The notes under the pieces are model-generated. The model ran no database searches and was not told where the DNA came from. It saw only the letters and a program-made list of their open reading frames with translations. Of a stretch of DNA of 64,000 nucleotides, positions 26,721-38,590 are shown one piece after another. The DNA is from Populus alba (Eukaryota; Streptophyta; Magnoliopsida; Malpighiales; Salicaceae), in assembly GCF_005239225.2 (NCBI RefSeq), contig NC_133284.1, forward strand, positions 35,788,758 through 35,852,757, given 5' to 3'. The first letter of the stretch is position 1. Each line of letters opens with the position of its first letter. The translations under genes and the position numbers were made by a program.

Positions 26721-27599
26721 TTAACCTGACTTTCACAATTCACTTACTTATTTAAAAGTGCTACTATCGGCTAAATATTTTTTACATGATAAAAAGAATT
26801 TGGTATGGCTCACAGTTTTACAGGAGCCACCAATCTAGTTCCTACAAACATATTTATTACAAAAAATACTAAAAAAGCTCAGTGTTTTCTTGTAACCCCT
26901 CTCACAATTAACTGTGGATTCTTACAGTGATTTTACCAAATTGTCCTTGGAAGAGAGAAACACAAAGGCTCGCTTTAGAGGTATTTTTGAACTTTTACAC
27001 AAGATATATTTTGTGTTGTAGAAATGGTGAGGGGTATGTATGCCTTTTTCTCTTTTGAATGCATAATGTAAAATTCTAAATACTATTGGAAGCAGAATTT
27101 CGGTTTGCTTTGGGAGAGGAGCTTTTTTGGTGTTTCATGTTTTTAGCATACTGAGATTACTAAAATATCATTAGATTTTAAAATAAATGCTTTTGAGTTT
27201 AGGGGTATTGGTGTCTTTTGCACTCCAGTTTTTTTGTTTTGTTTTGTAAATTTTGTATGGGGTTAGGGGTGTTTTGATATTTATAAGAAAAGGTTGCTAG
27301 AGTGTGATAAGAACGCGCCAACGTGTGGAGGTTGTCCACACTATTTAACGGCACGTGACATCTTTGGTATTCAAAAATACCCAACTATCATCTCAGGTGA
27401 AGCGTCTCGGGGCGGAACTTCTTCTTTACCAACACGTGTTGTCATAAGTGTCGCCGTTAGATGGCGGCTAGATTTCTTTTTCTTCACCCTATTTTCTCTC
27501 TCCTCTACCCACCAAAAGTTTAAAAATGTCCTAACCTTTTGTATTATTTCAATTGTGATCCTCATATTTTTTATTGTTTTGTATTTGCTTTAAATTTTT
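26721..27599. other. Gene-free stretch
   Basis: Low-copy-looking sequence with a less AT-rich island at 27300-27480 ('gtgtggaggttgtccacac' is a near-palindrome at about 27319-27337). No family-supported frame. Confidence 0.35.
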
Positions 27600-28540
27600 T
27601 TTATGATTTTTTTTTTAATTTCATCATTTATCATTTATCATTTATCATTTTATTTTATTTTATTTTTATGTTAGTTTGGTCCTCTTTCTTTTAATTGATA
27701 TTTATTTTGCTTTTCAATCTTCTTCTAATAGATTTTCTTTTCAATTTCGTACCTGATTTGTTTTTTTTTTTTTTTTTTTAAATTTAGTTCCAAATCTTTT
27801 AAATATAATTTCTTTTGGTTTCATTTATTTTCTTGATTGATTTTTTTTTTTCAGATTCATCCCTCATTGTTTGATTTTATTTGATTTTAATGCCAAGTTT
27901 TATTCTTATTTTTTCAATCTTGGTTTTCAAACCGGACCCAGGGGTTGACTTCAGGCAAGTCCTAGATCATAAATAGAGTGAGTTGGTAAAGGTTACCCAA
28001 ATCAACTTAGTCTAAAAACAATTTACAAAGAAGTTGCATCCTCATTTTTTTAATTATGGTTTTTAAACTTGGCCTTGAGGTCGACCCCGGGCAAGTCCAT
28101 GGTCACAGGTCAGGTGGTTTGGCCAGGGTTACCCGAACAACAAATTTTTTATTTTAAAAATATGTAAAAATGACATTATTTTGGTCAAAAGTTTACAAAA
28201 AAAAAATAAAAAATTCAATGGGTTTTAAGATGGGTTTTTTTTTTTTAAAAAGAATTTAACAAAGAAATTGGATCCTCATTCTTTTGATCATGGTTTTTAG
28301 ACCCGACCCAGGGGTTAACCCCAAGCAGCTCCTTGGTCACATGTCAAATAAGCTGACCAGAATTATCCAGATCAACTGATTTTTTATTATGCAAGAATGT
28401 CAAAATTATATATATATATTTTTGTAAAGATTTAACAAATAAAATTGAATTTGAAAAACATTACCAAAAAAATTTATTCCTCATTTCTTTGATTGTGATT
28501 TTTAATTAATTTTTTTTCTTGGTTTCATCCTTGGTATTTA
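27600..28540 (+). repeat. Polypyrimidine repeats with three copies of a ~150-220-bp unit
   Basis: Three units begin near 27915, 28046 and 28268. Each has 'tggtttt-aaac--g-cc', 'aggggttgaccccgggcaag'-like sequence, a 'ggtcacaggtcagg' stretch and a 'ggttacccgaatcaac'-like end. A 'catttat' microrepeat lies near 27624-27645. Non-coding. Confidence 0.55.
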
Positions 28541-29547
28541 GATAAAAACCTACCAGTTATGGTGCTATGCAGATGCACTATGCAAAGAAGGAAAGACAAA
28601 AAAGGTTTTAGAAAAAAAAACTACAAAGCAGCAGGGCATCATATGGTGATTGCTTTCTCAAATCAAAGTTTCCTTGGAGTATTTATGGTGTCAGTACCTA
28701 AGAGAAAATGTAGTGCAAGATCATAGGTGCTGATACTAAGGAAGTTTGGAATGGTAGCAAATAGCATGATGGCATCTACATTAGGTTATCCTATTTCCAC
28801 TTCAGTAAGTCAATCACGGCAAAACTTGGATCTAAGCATAGAACTTCATCTAAATAAGAAGTTGTCGGGTGGGGTCTCCTCATAGCCTGAGTGTTTGGGC
28901 AGAAGAACATGGTGAGATTGCAGCGGATGTAAGATTGACAAGCCCTAAAGTTTGAAATCAGTTTTTCATCTTGTCTACTGATGCAATACTTCTCAACACA
29001 TCATCTTCCTACAGGAATCCTTGAATCTTGGCAAACCTCAACCTTTCATTCCTTAGTTTCTCACAATCCATCTAGTGCGGTGGATGGATATTGAGGTCGA
29101 AATATAGAAATTGCATTTACTTTGCCTCTATAAACATATATGGAAAAAAGAAAAGAAGGGTCTTGTTTATGATCATTTCCAATATTAAGCTTTTGCTTCA
29201 CAACCTTTCATTTCTTTAATTGACACAAAAATGATGCACTAAAAGGGTAAAGCAGTGACTAGTTAATGAAAAGAAAGATAACCTCAAATCTTCCATGGAA
29301 GAATGCTGAGTTTTCCAAAGGCATGACATCCTCAACTCCCCAAAATAAGCATCAACTAAATAATGTATAAAAAGACACCCCAGATCTCCCAAAAAACAGG
29401 CTAAGAATTTCATTAATATAGCAGATCAAAACATGATTCTCTTGAATTTACATATACAACCAAGAAAATCCCAAAGGGATACAAAATCAAGAAATGCAGT
29501 AGCTGATTACCAATTCCACAAGATCATGTCAATTATACTATTTTCTT
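28541..29547. other. Gene-free stretch
   Basis: 28600-29060 is less AT-rich and carries one ~50-codon open stretch on the minus strand without a start codon (about 28830-28980). I cannot assign it. The part next to 29548 is likely the 3' UTR of the RALF gene. Confidence 0.35.
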
Positions 29548-29940
29548 CTAATTGTTAATGTCTTTGACGCTTCTTGCACACCTTGTAATGACCTCACAGC
29601 CTCTGCTATAAGGACGAGCCTGTCTAGCATTGCAGTCATAGTATGATGCTCCTGGTTTATCACAGGGAACCAAGTCCCTCCTCAGTGTCTCATAACTTAT
29701 GTACTTCTTTTGCATCAGCAACACTCTCCTGCTGGTCTCTGACTCCATTTCTGGCTCTTCAAAGCACTCTCCAATTTTCTCTGAGCAACCCTTACTGACA
29801 GTGACATCAATCTCACTGGTTTTCAGTGAATTGAGGCCTGAAACTGAATCAGCATTGCAAATTGTGAAAATGGTGAGGAGGGAAAGCAGTGAAAGGTAGA
29901 GTAGCTTGGGAGTATGAGGAAAAAGCTGGAGTTCGGACAT
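29548..29940 (-). CDS. RALF peptide precursor (RALF24/31-like)
   Basis: Intronless gene for a 130-aa preproprotein of the Rapid ALkalinization Factor family: secreted peptides that bind CrRLK1L receptor kinases and LLG co-receptors and also cell-wall LRX/pectin complexes, controlling growth and immunity. Residues 1-30 form a signal peptide (KLLYLSLLSLLTIFTICNA). The subtilase site RRVL is at 71-74, followed by the receptor-binding YISY at 80-83. Four cysteines at 93, 103, 115 and 121 should form two disulphides, with the PYSRGC and TRCAR signatures around the last two. The prodomain (GECFEEPEMESETSRRVL) and KKYISYETLRRD fit the RALF24/31 subgroup from memory. All processing and folding features are intact, so it is probably functional. 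Confidence 0.95.
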   Translation of the reverse strand: MSELQLFPHTPKLLYLSLLSLLTIFTICNADSVSGLNSLKTSEIDVTVSKGCSEKIGECFEEPEMESETSRRVLLMQKKYISYETLRRDLVPCDKPGASYYDCNARQARPYSRGCEVITRCARSVKDINN

Positions 29941-31002
29941 TTCTTTTTGGTTTTCTTGAATTGGTTGGAGTTAATGTTTTCTTCTGGTTAAATTTTCCTG
30001 TGGAGGCGTGTGAAAGTGAGATTTCATGTGGATGGATGGGTCATTACATAGGACAAGACATTCAAATAGTTTCCTTCACAAGTGTTGAGCAATGTTGATT
30101 GGGCTTCCACTTACATATGATGTCAGTTTATCCTGCATAGGAGATCATCATCATTTAACCACATGACAATTAAGGTCCATTGTTGCTGTGATAGCTTGAA
30201 AGTTGGCTTGTTCGGAATTTTAATTTTATGTAGGTGCAGAATTATGATGGTTTTTGTGGTTATGATTTTAAAAAATAAGATTATAAAAATTATTTTAGTT
30301 GTGATTGATTAAATTAAAATATATGTTTTGATTAAAATTATGGTTGAAGTTATTGTTTAGAAAAAAAAAATATTCAATATGTTTAGTTAAAAATATCCAA
30401 TCTTTTTTCCTTGGCCCTCATGTGAGTTTTCATTTAAAAAAAAAATTCATTATTCAATATATATTTATTATATTTTGTTTCTTCAAATTTAGTCCTCTTT
30501 CTTTTTATTTCTTAAGTTTTTTTTCTTGTCCCTTTAGTGAATATTCAATTACTTTCAATCTCATCTCTTGATAAAAAAGAAACTATATAGTTAATTACTT
30601 TTTTTTCATTGTAATTTTTTTTAGGTCATTTAACAATTTAATATAGTTATTTATCTCGTTAAGATGTTTTCAATAATACTGATAATATTATTATTAAAAT
30701 CTTTGCGTGTCTTTAGATTTTTTTTTTCCTTTCTTTTTATTGTAATTTTTTTTTAGGTCATTTAACAATTTAATAAAATTGAACATGCCACTTCCAAGTT
30801 ATAAATGTTACTGTTATTGGTGATTTGTTAAACTATAATTTTTTAAAATATTTTTTTGAAAATATTTTTTTCACCTGAGTTAGTAAAAAAAATAACTCGT
30901 GAAGTCTTAAGTAGTTTCGTTCAAAGCTCCGATAAGGCAAATGAACCCACTAAATTCTACTGAGACAAGATGATTTGATTGCTTAAAGACATGAGCCAAT
31001 GA

Positions 31003-31080
31003 GTCAGAGGTCACAGACATTCAACTATTTGTTTTTTTTTTCGTCAGAGGTCACAGACATACAACTATTTGTTTTTTTTT
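31003..31080. repeat. 40-bp tandem duplication
   Basis: 'gtcagaggtcacagacat' followed by 'caactatttg' and a T run occurs at 31003 and again at 31043, with one base changed (t/a). Recent local duplication in non-coding DNA. Confidence 0.85.
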
Positions 31081-31329
31081 GTTATAAAAGTATTTTTAAA
31101 AAAAATTAAAATATTTTTATTATTTTTTAAATTAATTTTTTAATATTTTCAAACACTTTTATTATATTAATATTAAAAAAATTAATATATTTTTAAATAA
31201 AAAATATCTTAAAAAATAATTATCTTACTTCAAAAACATCTCTACTTAGCTATGATAGCTCTTGGCTGCTATTTAGTTAGTGGGTATAATAAGGGGATCA
31301 AGCCACCATCATCACTTAACAAAGACTTG

Positions 31330-31530
31330 TTTGTTCTTATATTTTAAAAATATTTTTAAAAAAAATTAAAATATTTTTATTTTTTATTTACTTCAAATTA
31401 ATATATTTTTAGTGTTTTCAAATCATTTTGATATATTGATGTTAAAAATAATTTTTTAAAAATAAAAAAACATCATTAACATGCATTTTGACACGAAAAA
31501 ATTATTTGAAAAGCAACCACAACCATACTG
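31330..31530 (-). repeat. Dispersed non-autonomous repeat copy, reverse
   Basis: Read in reverse it begins with the family end ('gtatggttgtggttgctttt'), then 'tttcgtgtcaaaatgcatgt', 'aaaaattatttttaacatca' and 'atcaaaatgatttgaaaac'. It is the best-preserved 200 bp of the family in this window. Confidence 0.6.
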
Positions 31531-31738
31531 CTAGATAAGCTTTAATCTTTATTGTAAAGTTTTGCTGTCAATATATTGAACTCTCTTTATTATAATTTAA
31601 TAAACTTGAATATATTTTGATTAATTTTATAAATTTTAAAGTTAATAATTATATAAATTTTTAATAAATCTGAATTTTATAGGAATAGATGTTTGGAAAT
31701 AAATCCAGAAACTTACCATCATTGCTATATTATTCTTC

Positions 31739-31762
31739 CTAGCTAGCTAGCTAGCTAGCTAG
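31739..31762. repeat. AGCT microsatellite
   Basis: 24 bp of perfect CTAG/AGCT tetranucleotide repeat, self-complementary. Confidence 0.9.
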
Positions 31763-33020
31763 TGTATACATTTGCTTTTCTGCCTCTCTAGGAACAAGTT
31801 TTGACTTTCGTGCCCGGGACTGCACTTTGCTTGGGCCTCAGCACATCTCATTAAATTAATATTTTTTTTAAATCATTTTTTTTTATAGTTTTAATAATCT
31901 AATATAAAAAATAACAATTGATTTGAAAAAAAAAAACACGAGTTATTAAGTTATTGTATTAATTATTATTTTTTTACATTCCTTCTTTTTCACAAAGTGT
32001 CGAGATAACTTAACTTCGACTAGAAACCCGACCATGTTAAAGTTTAAAATTCTGATTTTCTCAAGTACACTGTGCAAGGTTTAAGAAGTTGCCCGCATCT
32101 TGTCCATCCAATAGCCAACTAGAGGCACATTTGAAGAGTTTATACTCAAGCTTTGTATGCTATATACACGATTGATTATGGCAATGCAGGATTTTACGAA
32201 TAGGACTAGCTTCTTGCCATGGATCAACATTCTATCGTCGTGATTCAATATAGAATTTCTATGGTTTCTAGGGCTTCCACTTTATGGGATTGAGACAACT
32301 CAAATTCAGTGGCCCCTTTCTGTTCTATTTTTCTTCATATGATTGCTCCATGACAAGAATTCTGCACAGAGGAGGTATAGATGGTTCTATGTAGAGGTTG
32401 GAGTTAAAAACTGAACATCCAAAACAGTTGTAATGCAATTGTTAAAGTGGCATGATTGCATTATATAATTTGGGCCTTTTTCTTCGACGATATCCTCAAT
32501 ACTTGCTGTCCATATTAGGGTTTTCTTGTTTTTTTTTGCGGGTGCATGTGATGCCACGACACTACCTTTAACACAAGGATCAACAACCCACTAAATTTAG
32601 TTTCTCTAGGTGGCCAATTGCATTGGGGAGGCTATCATTGCATACCATTAAGGATTCCCAGCTGGGGGATTGAACACATACCTAACAGAGAATATGGAAC
32701 TTATCTTTCAGCGTGTAACATCATCACATTTGTAGAAAAGTTTAGAAGATGGCAATTGCAGCACCCAAGTTCACACCACAAACGAAAGTACTAGACAAAG
32801 AGATTTTGAACAAATCAATGAACTTGTAGAAGTGATGCCAACTTTCTTTACGACAAGTAGCAATTTGAGGCATCTAGCTTTCGAAGGTTTCCTGTAATAA
32901 CATATGGAGAATTCCCACTCTTTTTTTCACTCTTTTTCAGGTAACAAGTTTTTCTGTCAACTACGAGGACCAAATCCAGGACAAGCTGTCCCAGTCACAT
33001 GGTTCCTAGGCTTTTTCTGG

Positions 33021-33752
33021 TCACAAAGAAAACGATATTGCAACAACAGTACCAACAATAAAGAACACCGTATCATGATGCATGACAAAACTTACAGCGC
33101 TAGAAATATCCTTCTTAGAAACAGCATCATCAGGGCTCTCTGACTCTTCTTTAAGCTTTGGTGCCGGTGCAGGTGCCGGTGGTGGAGGTTTAGGGGTAAA
33201 TATATCCAAAGGAAGTAGCACCTTGTCAACCTGATATATAGCAAGATGGGTGTCCGTGTATACAATGTCGGAAATGGTGGTATTGGTAAGTCCTGTAGAT
33301 ATGTTCAAGGAGCTCCCACTGGCGGTAACGTTAAGCTGAAACCTAGCACCAGACCCAGCGTGTGTTTTTAAAGGGCTACTCACGGTATCAAATTGGGAAG
33401 ATGAGATGAACATAGGGACAATGTGAAACTGCATCAACTCGACCTTTTCTTGATCAGTTAAGGAGTGGACAGTTCCTGTTTTAAGGGCTGAAAATGCACT
33501 ATCACTTGGAGCGAAGATGGTCAAGCCATTGTTTGTGTTGCCAAGCTGGGAGTTTAGATTGCTATCCAATTGAGTGGATTTCAAGAGGCGGATGAAGGTC
33601 TTGAAATGGCCAGCCTTTTTTAGTATTTTGATGACATTAGTGGGGCCGGGTGGTGCAGGAGCGGGCGCGGGTGATTGGGCTGTGGTTGTGGTTAAATTGA
33701 TGGCGAGAATAAGCAGATACAATGAGATCAAGAGGCGGTGTAATCGTTCCAT
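33021..33752 (-). CDS. FLA: Fasciclin-like arabinogalactan protein
   Basis: Intronless gene for a 243-aa GPI-anchored cell-surface proteoglycan. Single-FAS1 FLAs of this type act in the wall/plasma-membrane interface and in poplar are linked to secondary wall and fibre formation. Residues 1-25 are a signal peptide (LLISLYLLILAINL). A Pro/Ala AGP stretch (SPAPAPAPPGP) follows, then one FAS1 domain at about 40-170 with the conserved TIFAPSDSAFSAL (H1) and the FHIV segment. A second AGP stretch (PPPPAPAPAPK) comes next, and a C-terminal hydrophobic tail (VFFIVGTVVAISFSL) suits GPI addition. The frame extends 25 codons upstream to 33827, but I chose 33752 because it starts the signal peptide directly and leaves a normal leader after the TATA box at 33851-33860. 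Confidence 0.93.
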   Translation of the reverse strand: MERLHRLLISLYLLILAINLTTTTAQSPAPAPAPPGPTNVIKILKKAGHFKTFIRLLKSTQLDSNLNSQLGNTNNGLTIFAPSDSAFSALKTGTVHSLTDQEKVELMQFHIVPMFISSSQFDTVSSPLKTHAGSGARFQLNVTASGSSLNISTGLTNTTISDIVYTDTHLAIYQVDKVLLPLDIFTPKPPPPAPAPAPKLKEESESPDDAVSKKDISSAVSFVMHHDTVFFIVGTVVAISFSL

Positions 33753-33850
33753 CTTTTCAATGTTGTTTCCCAGTGGTGGTGACCTGTTTTGTTTGCAAAA
33801 TGTAAATGCGGGAGTGCTTCTCTGCACAAGTGTTAGATTTACAAAGAGAG

Positions 33851-33860
33851 GCCTTTTATA
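33851..33860 (-). promoter_or_regulatory. TATA box of the FLA gene
   Basis: TATAAAAGGC on the minus strand, about 100 bp upstream of the chosen FLA start. Its spacing supports the start at 33752: the longer frame would begin only about 24 bp from the TATA box, which is too close. Confidence 0.65.
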
Positions 33861-34739
33861 ATGGAGAGGACCGAGGAGAAAACGAAGTTAGGTGTAACCT
33901 GCAATGTGATACTAGTAACAAAAATTAGGTGTTTGGTGCCTCACCTTTCAAGAAAAAGGGAAATAGAAAATCAATGGAGAGGGATATAACAGCAACTTGT
34001 TTGCTTAGAGTTGAAGGGAAATAGGGTTTTGTCAATCTATAGATGAGTATTTGTAAGCAACTGTGAGATTGATTGTAAATACCAGAGTATCACTGTTTTT
34101 AGAAGTCAATATAGGGAGGGAGGGATGGACTAAGTTTATTTTTCAGGTATTATGGTTAGTTTTCATGGAATTTGACCACCAACACTTGCATTTCAGAAAG
34201 TTTTGTTTCATGAAGGATGCAAACAGCAGCAGAATTCCAAACATGTGACTGAAAGTGTAAGGTTTTGACCACCAACACAGTGTACAACACCAAATCGCTT
34301 TTAAAATTTACACATGCGTCAAAGTAATATAGAACAAGCGTGTTGTTGTCATTATAGCTTTAGAGCATCAAGCAGGAAAAAGGGAAAGAACACGTGGGAA
34401 TGTGCTATTGGTTAATGGAAGTAGAAGACAATTTCAAACCAACAATAAGGATCAGCCATCGCCTACTACTATCCCACCATTTAAATCTGCACCATACTAC
34501 ACCCATAAAATTCAATTTCCCACATCAACACGCCAAATGAATGCAATCTATTAGAAGGGTGGAGCGGTATGAACAGTAATGGCAACTACAATTACTAGTG
34601 GCATGTCAAGCGTCAACATTATATTATTCAAACCAAATAGATCGTTTCATGTCAAGTTATATTCTAGATGTTACCAATGGTAATTTTTTGAGAGCACCAA
34701 AGGTACTGAGAGAAACCTCTGCAAACCTTTCGCTAGGCT

Positions 34740-37517
34740 CTAAGACAATTGTGATGCTCCCAGAGAGAGCTGCTCCATGTTTTTAGCATTTCTTGGCACT
34801 CCGAAACCTATCGTTCTTTCTCGCTCATCATATGGGTTTGCTCTGTAATTAGAACTTGCCTCTTCATTATCAGAATAGCCGGGCCTTTCAGTTAGGAACT
34901 GTTCCCAGAAAACATCATTCACTCTAACTGGAGCTGATGCAGGTGCTTGATTGTTACTTGGGGTCTCCTGGGAGGAGAATAAAGCTCTGCCCTCGTTACC
35001 CAGATTTATGTTGTTCTGACCAACTCGGATATCAGAATCTTTGTTACTCTCATTAAACCTTGATTCTGGAGATTTGCCAATTTCCTGGCCTAGTTGAGGT
35101 ATCCTAGTTAAATAAGGATTTTTGTTGACTTGCAAAGGAGAAGATGCCAGACTAAGATTTAGCTGACAGGAAATATGACCGTCAACTTCTTCATTAGAAG
35201 TCAAATTCGACTGCAGTGAATGTAGTGCTGGGCTCCCATTTGCTGGTATGTCTCTTGGGACAGCTGGATTCACTTTAAATGCATACGATGCCCCTGTGTC
35301 TGAAAGTTCTAATGTTTCAGGTGCCAATAGTAAACCTGATGTCCTAGTCAGTGCATCTTTTGGATTCCCTTCAGATATTTTTCTTTGTGGGCTTCCCCCA
35401 TCTTCATTGGAGCTCTGTGTGCTGTGTGAAACCAAATTAATATCTGAAACAGCTGGTGACAATTCCAGTCTCAACTTATGTGGAAAATCTTGATGGATGA
35501 CATTCGACTCAGGTCTAGAACTACTGTGATTTTCCACAAGACTATTTTCTGCAATTGGCATTGGGTGATCAACTTGGGGCAATCGTCTCTTCTTGCTATA
35601 GGCTGAAAAATCCATAGCTTCAATCTTACGAGCAAGGTGTTCAACAAAAGTAGGGTTTTGAACAGCCTTCTCTAAGAACGACAGCAGCTTTTCCTGCCTC
35701 TGCTGCATAGTATCTATCTTCTGTGTTAGATCTTCCACCTGTAGCTTTGCGGATGACCGCTGCTGTTCAAACCCTAGAATACTTGCCTTGAGTTTAGCTT
35801 TATCATGTGCAAGCTTTTCTATTTCTTCCTCATATGCTGCTCTTTCTGGATCCACTAAAGAACCTTGAGGTTGACTATGACTGTGGATTGGTTTTCTTCG
35901 GTGGATATTCTTAAGCAGGTGCTTTTGATCCTTCACAAAATCTTCATTGGCAAATTCCCATCTCTCAGGATCAATCTTTCTAAATCCCTGTCAACAGAAA
36001 TTATGCCATGCTAAGTTAAGCTGGCTTTATAAAAAAAAAAAAATCCTCTACATGTAGACAATAAGCTAATTAAACCCAATACAGTCTCCCCTCTAATTTA
36101 GATAATACCTTAGAAAATGGGAAATTTCTCTTATCAAAAAGCATACACGATTGATGTTATTCCAACTGAAGAGCTGTTAACAATGTATAAGGCAGTTTGC
36201 ACACAGTCCGAGAAGTGTTTTGTGAAGCAACAAGTGATGAGAAACTTTTAAATCCAAAGGTAAAAGAGAGAGCACGAAAACTATACGAATTCTTCACTAT
36301 GACAATCCATTTCAGACCCAACTATCATTGCTTACAAGGACAAAGTTGCATTCCATCTTCGAATATTAAGGCTCTTCCTTCATAGCTGACAATTAGAACA
36401 TGCATAACATCTAGAAATTTGCAAATTTCACTAAAATCAAACATCGATAAACTTTCAAACCCATAGGTAAAAGAGTGCATGAAAACAATACGAATTCTTT
36501 TCTATGACTATCCATTTGAGACCCAACCATCATTGCCTACAACAACAAAGTTGCATTCCATCTTTGAATATAAATGCTCTTCCTTCATTACTGACAATTA
36601 TAAAATGCATATCATGTAGAAATTTTCAAATTTCACTAAAATCAAACATCTTTAAGTTAATCCATTACCCACCAATATTTCCTGCCCGTCATTTACTTAT
36701 TTTTATCAAATAATTCACAACCATTCTTTCCAAATACATGTCCTGTACCAAAACCCAGCCATATTGGGAATGAATGAGCCAATACAGCAAACTAGTAGTT
36801 TAGCATCTGATAAACGAGCTGATTCCGTCGTTATACATTCATTCATTCAATATTAGACCAGATCAGAGACACGCTTTGATTATGCCAAGGGCTCCTGCAT
36901 CTAAAATAGATACTCAGACTACAAGTAGTCACTAATCTATACTCAGATTACAAGTATTCACTAATCTATCTTCCAATAAGGATTATTGATTCTTCCATTT
37001 CTAAACCTCCCTATCCCATCAAAACATTTACTCAATCCGCGGCCAGCCTCTAAACCCAAACCCTGCACTTAAAAATGATCAACTCCCCAAAAAAATGATC
37101 AACCATTTCTACACTTAAAAAGGCTCTAAAGAAAAAAATTTCTTCACTACCAATATTCATTCTACCATGATATCAAGAATTTCAATTTAGAAAAAAACCC
37201 TTCAACGACTCTTTTGCCACAAAGATTCAAACTTGTAATAACAAAACGAAAAAGGAAACAAAATTTAGAGCACTCACATAGGTATTTAATTGTCTGATAA
37301 AGCTAGAGAAATTATTGTGCTTGAAAAAGGTAGGGAGCAACAATCTGGCGAATTCTGGAGGGTTCCAAACAACAAAGCTGTTTTTATTCGAACTCCAAGA
37401 CACGATCTCGTCGGTCGATGAATCATCCACCATGTCATATGTCTTTACCAAGAACGGCGCCGGTCCTCCTCCTCCACCACCACCTCCTGAGGTCGCTGAC
37501 GATGGTCCTGCTTCCAT
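34740..37517 (-). CDS. HSFA5: Heat stress transcription factor, class A5
   Basis: Nuclear activator that binds heat-shock elements (nGAAn arrays). Exon 1 is 37517-37278 and exon 2 is 35987-34740, joined in phase 0 (TAT|gtgagt ... gacag|GGA) by a 1290-bp intron at the conserved position inside the DNA-binding domain. Product 495 aa. The DBD at about 20-113 includes [36 protein letters not shown], then [17 protein letters not shown]. The HR-A/B coiled coil follows ([19 protein letters not shown] to [14 protein letters not shown]). KKRRLPQ is a likely nuclear localisation signal. The acidic AHA activator motif [13 protein letters not shown] is at 438-450 and a leucine-rich export-like C-terminus at 484-495. 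The N-terminal Gly run, [20 protein letters not shown] and the AHA form fit A5; A5 members are known to bind and restrain A4 factors. Complete and intact. Confidence 0.95.
36244..36655. repeat. ~207-bp tandem duplication in the HSFA5 intron
   Basis: Copy 1 (36244-36450) and copy 2 (36451-36655) share long stretches such as 'acgaattctt', 'aaagttgcattccatctt', 'gctcttccttcat' and 'tttcactaaaatcaaacatc'. They differ at perhaps 15% of positions by eye. Both lie within the single intron. Confidence 0.85.
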
Positions 37518-37620
37518 TTTGATTGTTCTGTCGAAAAAAAGACGAGTACGTGTTGAATTTTGTGAACGTATTTGGAGAAATTGGAGCCTATGTTATTCTT
37601 GTTGTCGTCCAGTTCGTTAG

Positions 37621-38590
37621 TACATGTTTTTAATGTGACACGTCAGTTTTTTGAGGACTTATTTTAACGTTTTTGTTTTGAAGATGCTAAATGGAAAATT
37701 AAAAATTTTAAAAATATATTATTTTAATTTTTTAATGTTTATTTTATATATTTCAAGCATTTAACTAAACAAAATGTTATTTTATTATTTTTTTATATAA
37801 AAATAAAATTCCTATATTTCTTGTAAGAATATCAAAAAAAAAAATTCACTGATTTTGTTTTTATAAAATTATTTCTGGTTTTATTATTTATGTCATGATT
37901 TCGATGAGTTTCACTAGGGTTAAATTGAGTTATTTTTTAATTATTTTTAATTTTATTATTTAATATTAATTAGTTAACTGGGAATCGTTTAGGTTATTTT
38001 TAAACTCTTCAAATCAACTGAGTCACATCAAATTTTTAAAATAGTTATATATCAAATATATTAAAATACAATTAACTCTTCTAAAAAGCTTCTTATTATT
38101 TGAGTGCACATAAATAAATAAATAAATATTTATACTATTTAATAAACTATATTATCAATTTTTCTTTTTTAAATATCATCTCCCCACTAAATTATAAAAA
38201 TGAGTTTTGTTTTTCCTTAAAAAAAAAAAAACAAAGAAAAATATCAAAATTATATATAAAAAAATTCAGGCTGGTCAACCCATGTTAATTAATGTTTTTT
38301 TTTTTTAAATACAATCAAGTTTATTAAAAAGCAATGAACAGTTTATAACAGATGATAAAAGGGACAAGAAAGAAAGTAATCTTCAGTTTAGTTTGGTTAA
38401 GTGAATCTGCTCTCCACGCCAATATCTAAAGTTGAAATCATACATAGTTATAAAATCATCTAATAATATTATAATGCTTGGGAATTAACTAGTTGTATTA
38501 TATCAATTTTTTAAAAAACTATTCTTAAAAAAAAAATCCAATAAGAGAGAAAGTTTAGATATAGATATTTTTATTATTTTTTTATGGTTC
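37621..38590. other. Gene-free stretch upstream of HSFA5
   Basis: The first few hundred bases downstream in coordinates are the HSFA5 promoter region (minus strand). I saw no clear nGAAnnTTCn heat-shock element there. The rest is AT-rich and repetitive. Confidence 0.35.

Larger units (their letters stand above)
30100..33020. other. Gene-free stretch between RALF and FLA genes
   Basis: 30200-30420 resembles the start of the dispersed family ('ttatgatggtttttgtggtt', 'aaaattatggttgaagtt'). 31003-31080 holds a near-perfect 40-bp tandem duplication. 31330-31530 is a reverse copy of the dispersed family. 31739-31762 is an AGCT microsatellite. 32100-32900 is less repetitive; a short frame near 32850-32890 reads like a leucine-rich-repeat phrase (SNLRHLAFEGF), too little to call a gene. 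Confidence 0.4.

Noticed and set aside
32850..32890. LRR-like phrase suggesting an NB-LRR gene
   Set aside because: About a dozen residues with stops on both sides; no NB-ARC motif nearby.
33574..33861. 95-aa frame on the plus strand opposite the FLA gene
   Set aside because: Antisense shadow of the fasciclin gene; Gly/Ala run mirrors the Pro/Ala stretch.
37315..37620. 101-aa frame with a Pro run opposite HSFA5 exon 1
   Set aside because: The Pro run is the complement of the Gly run in HSFA5; a shadow.
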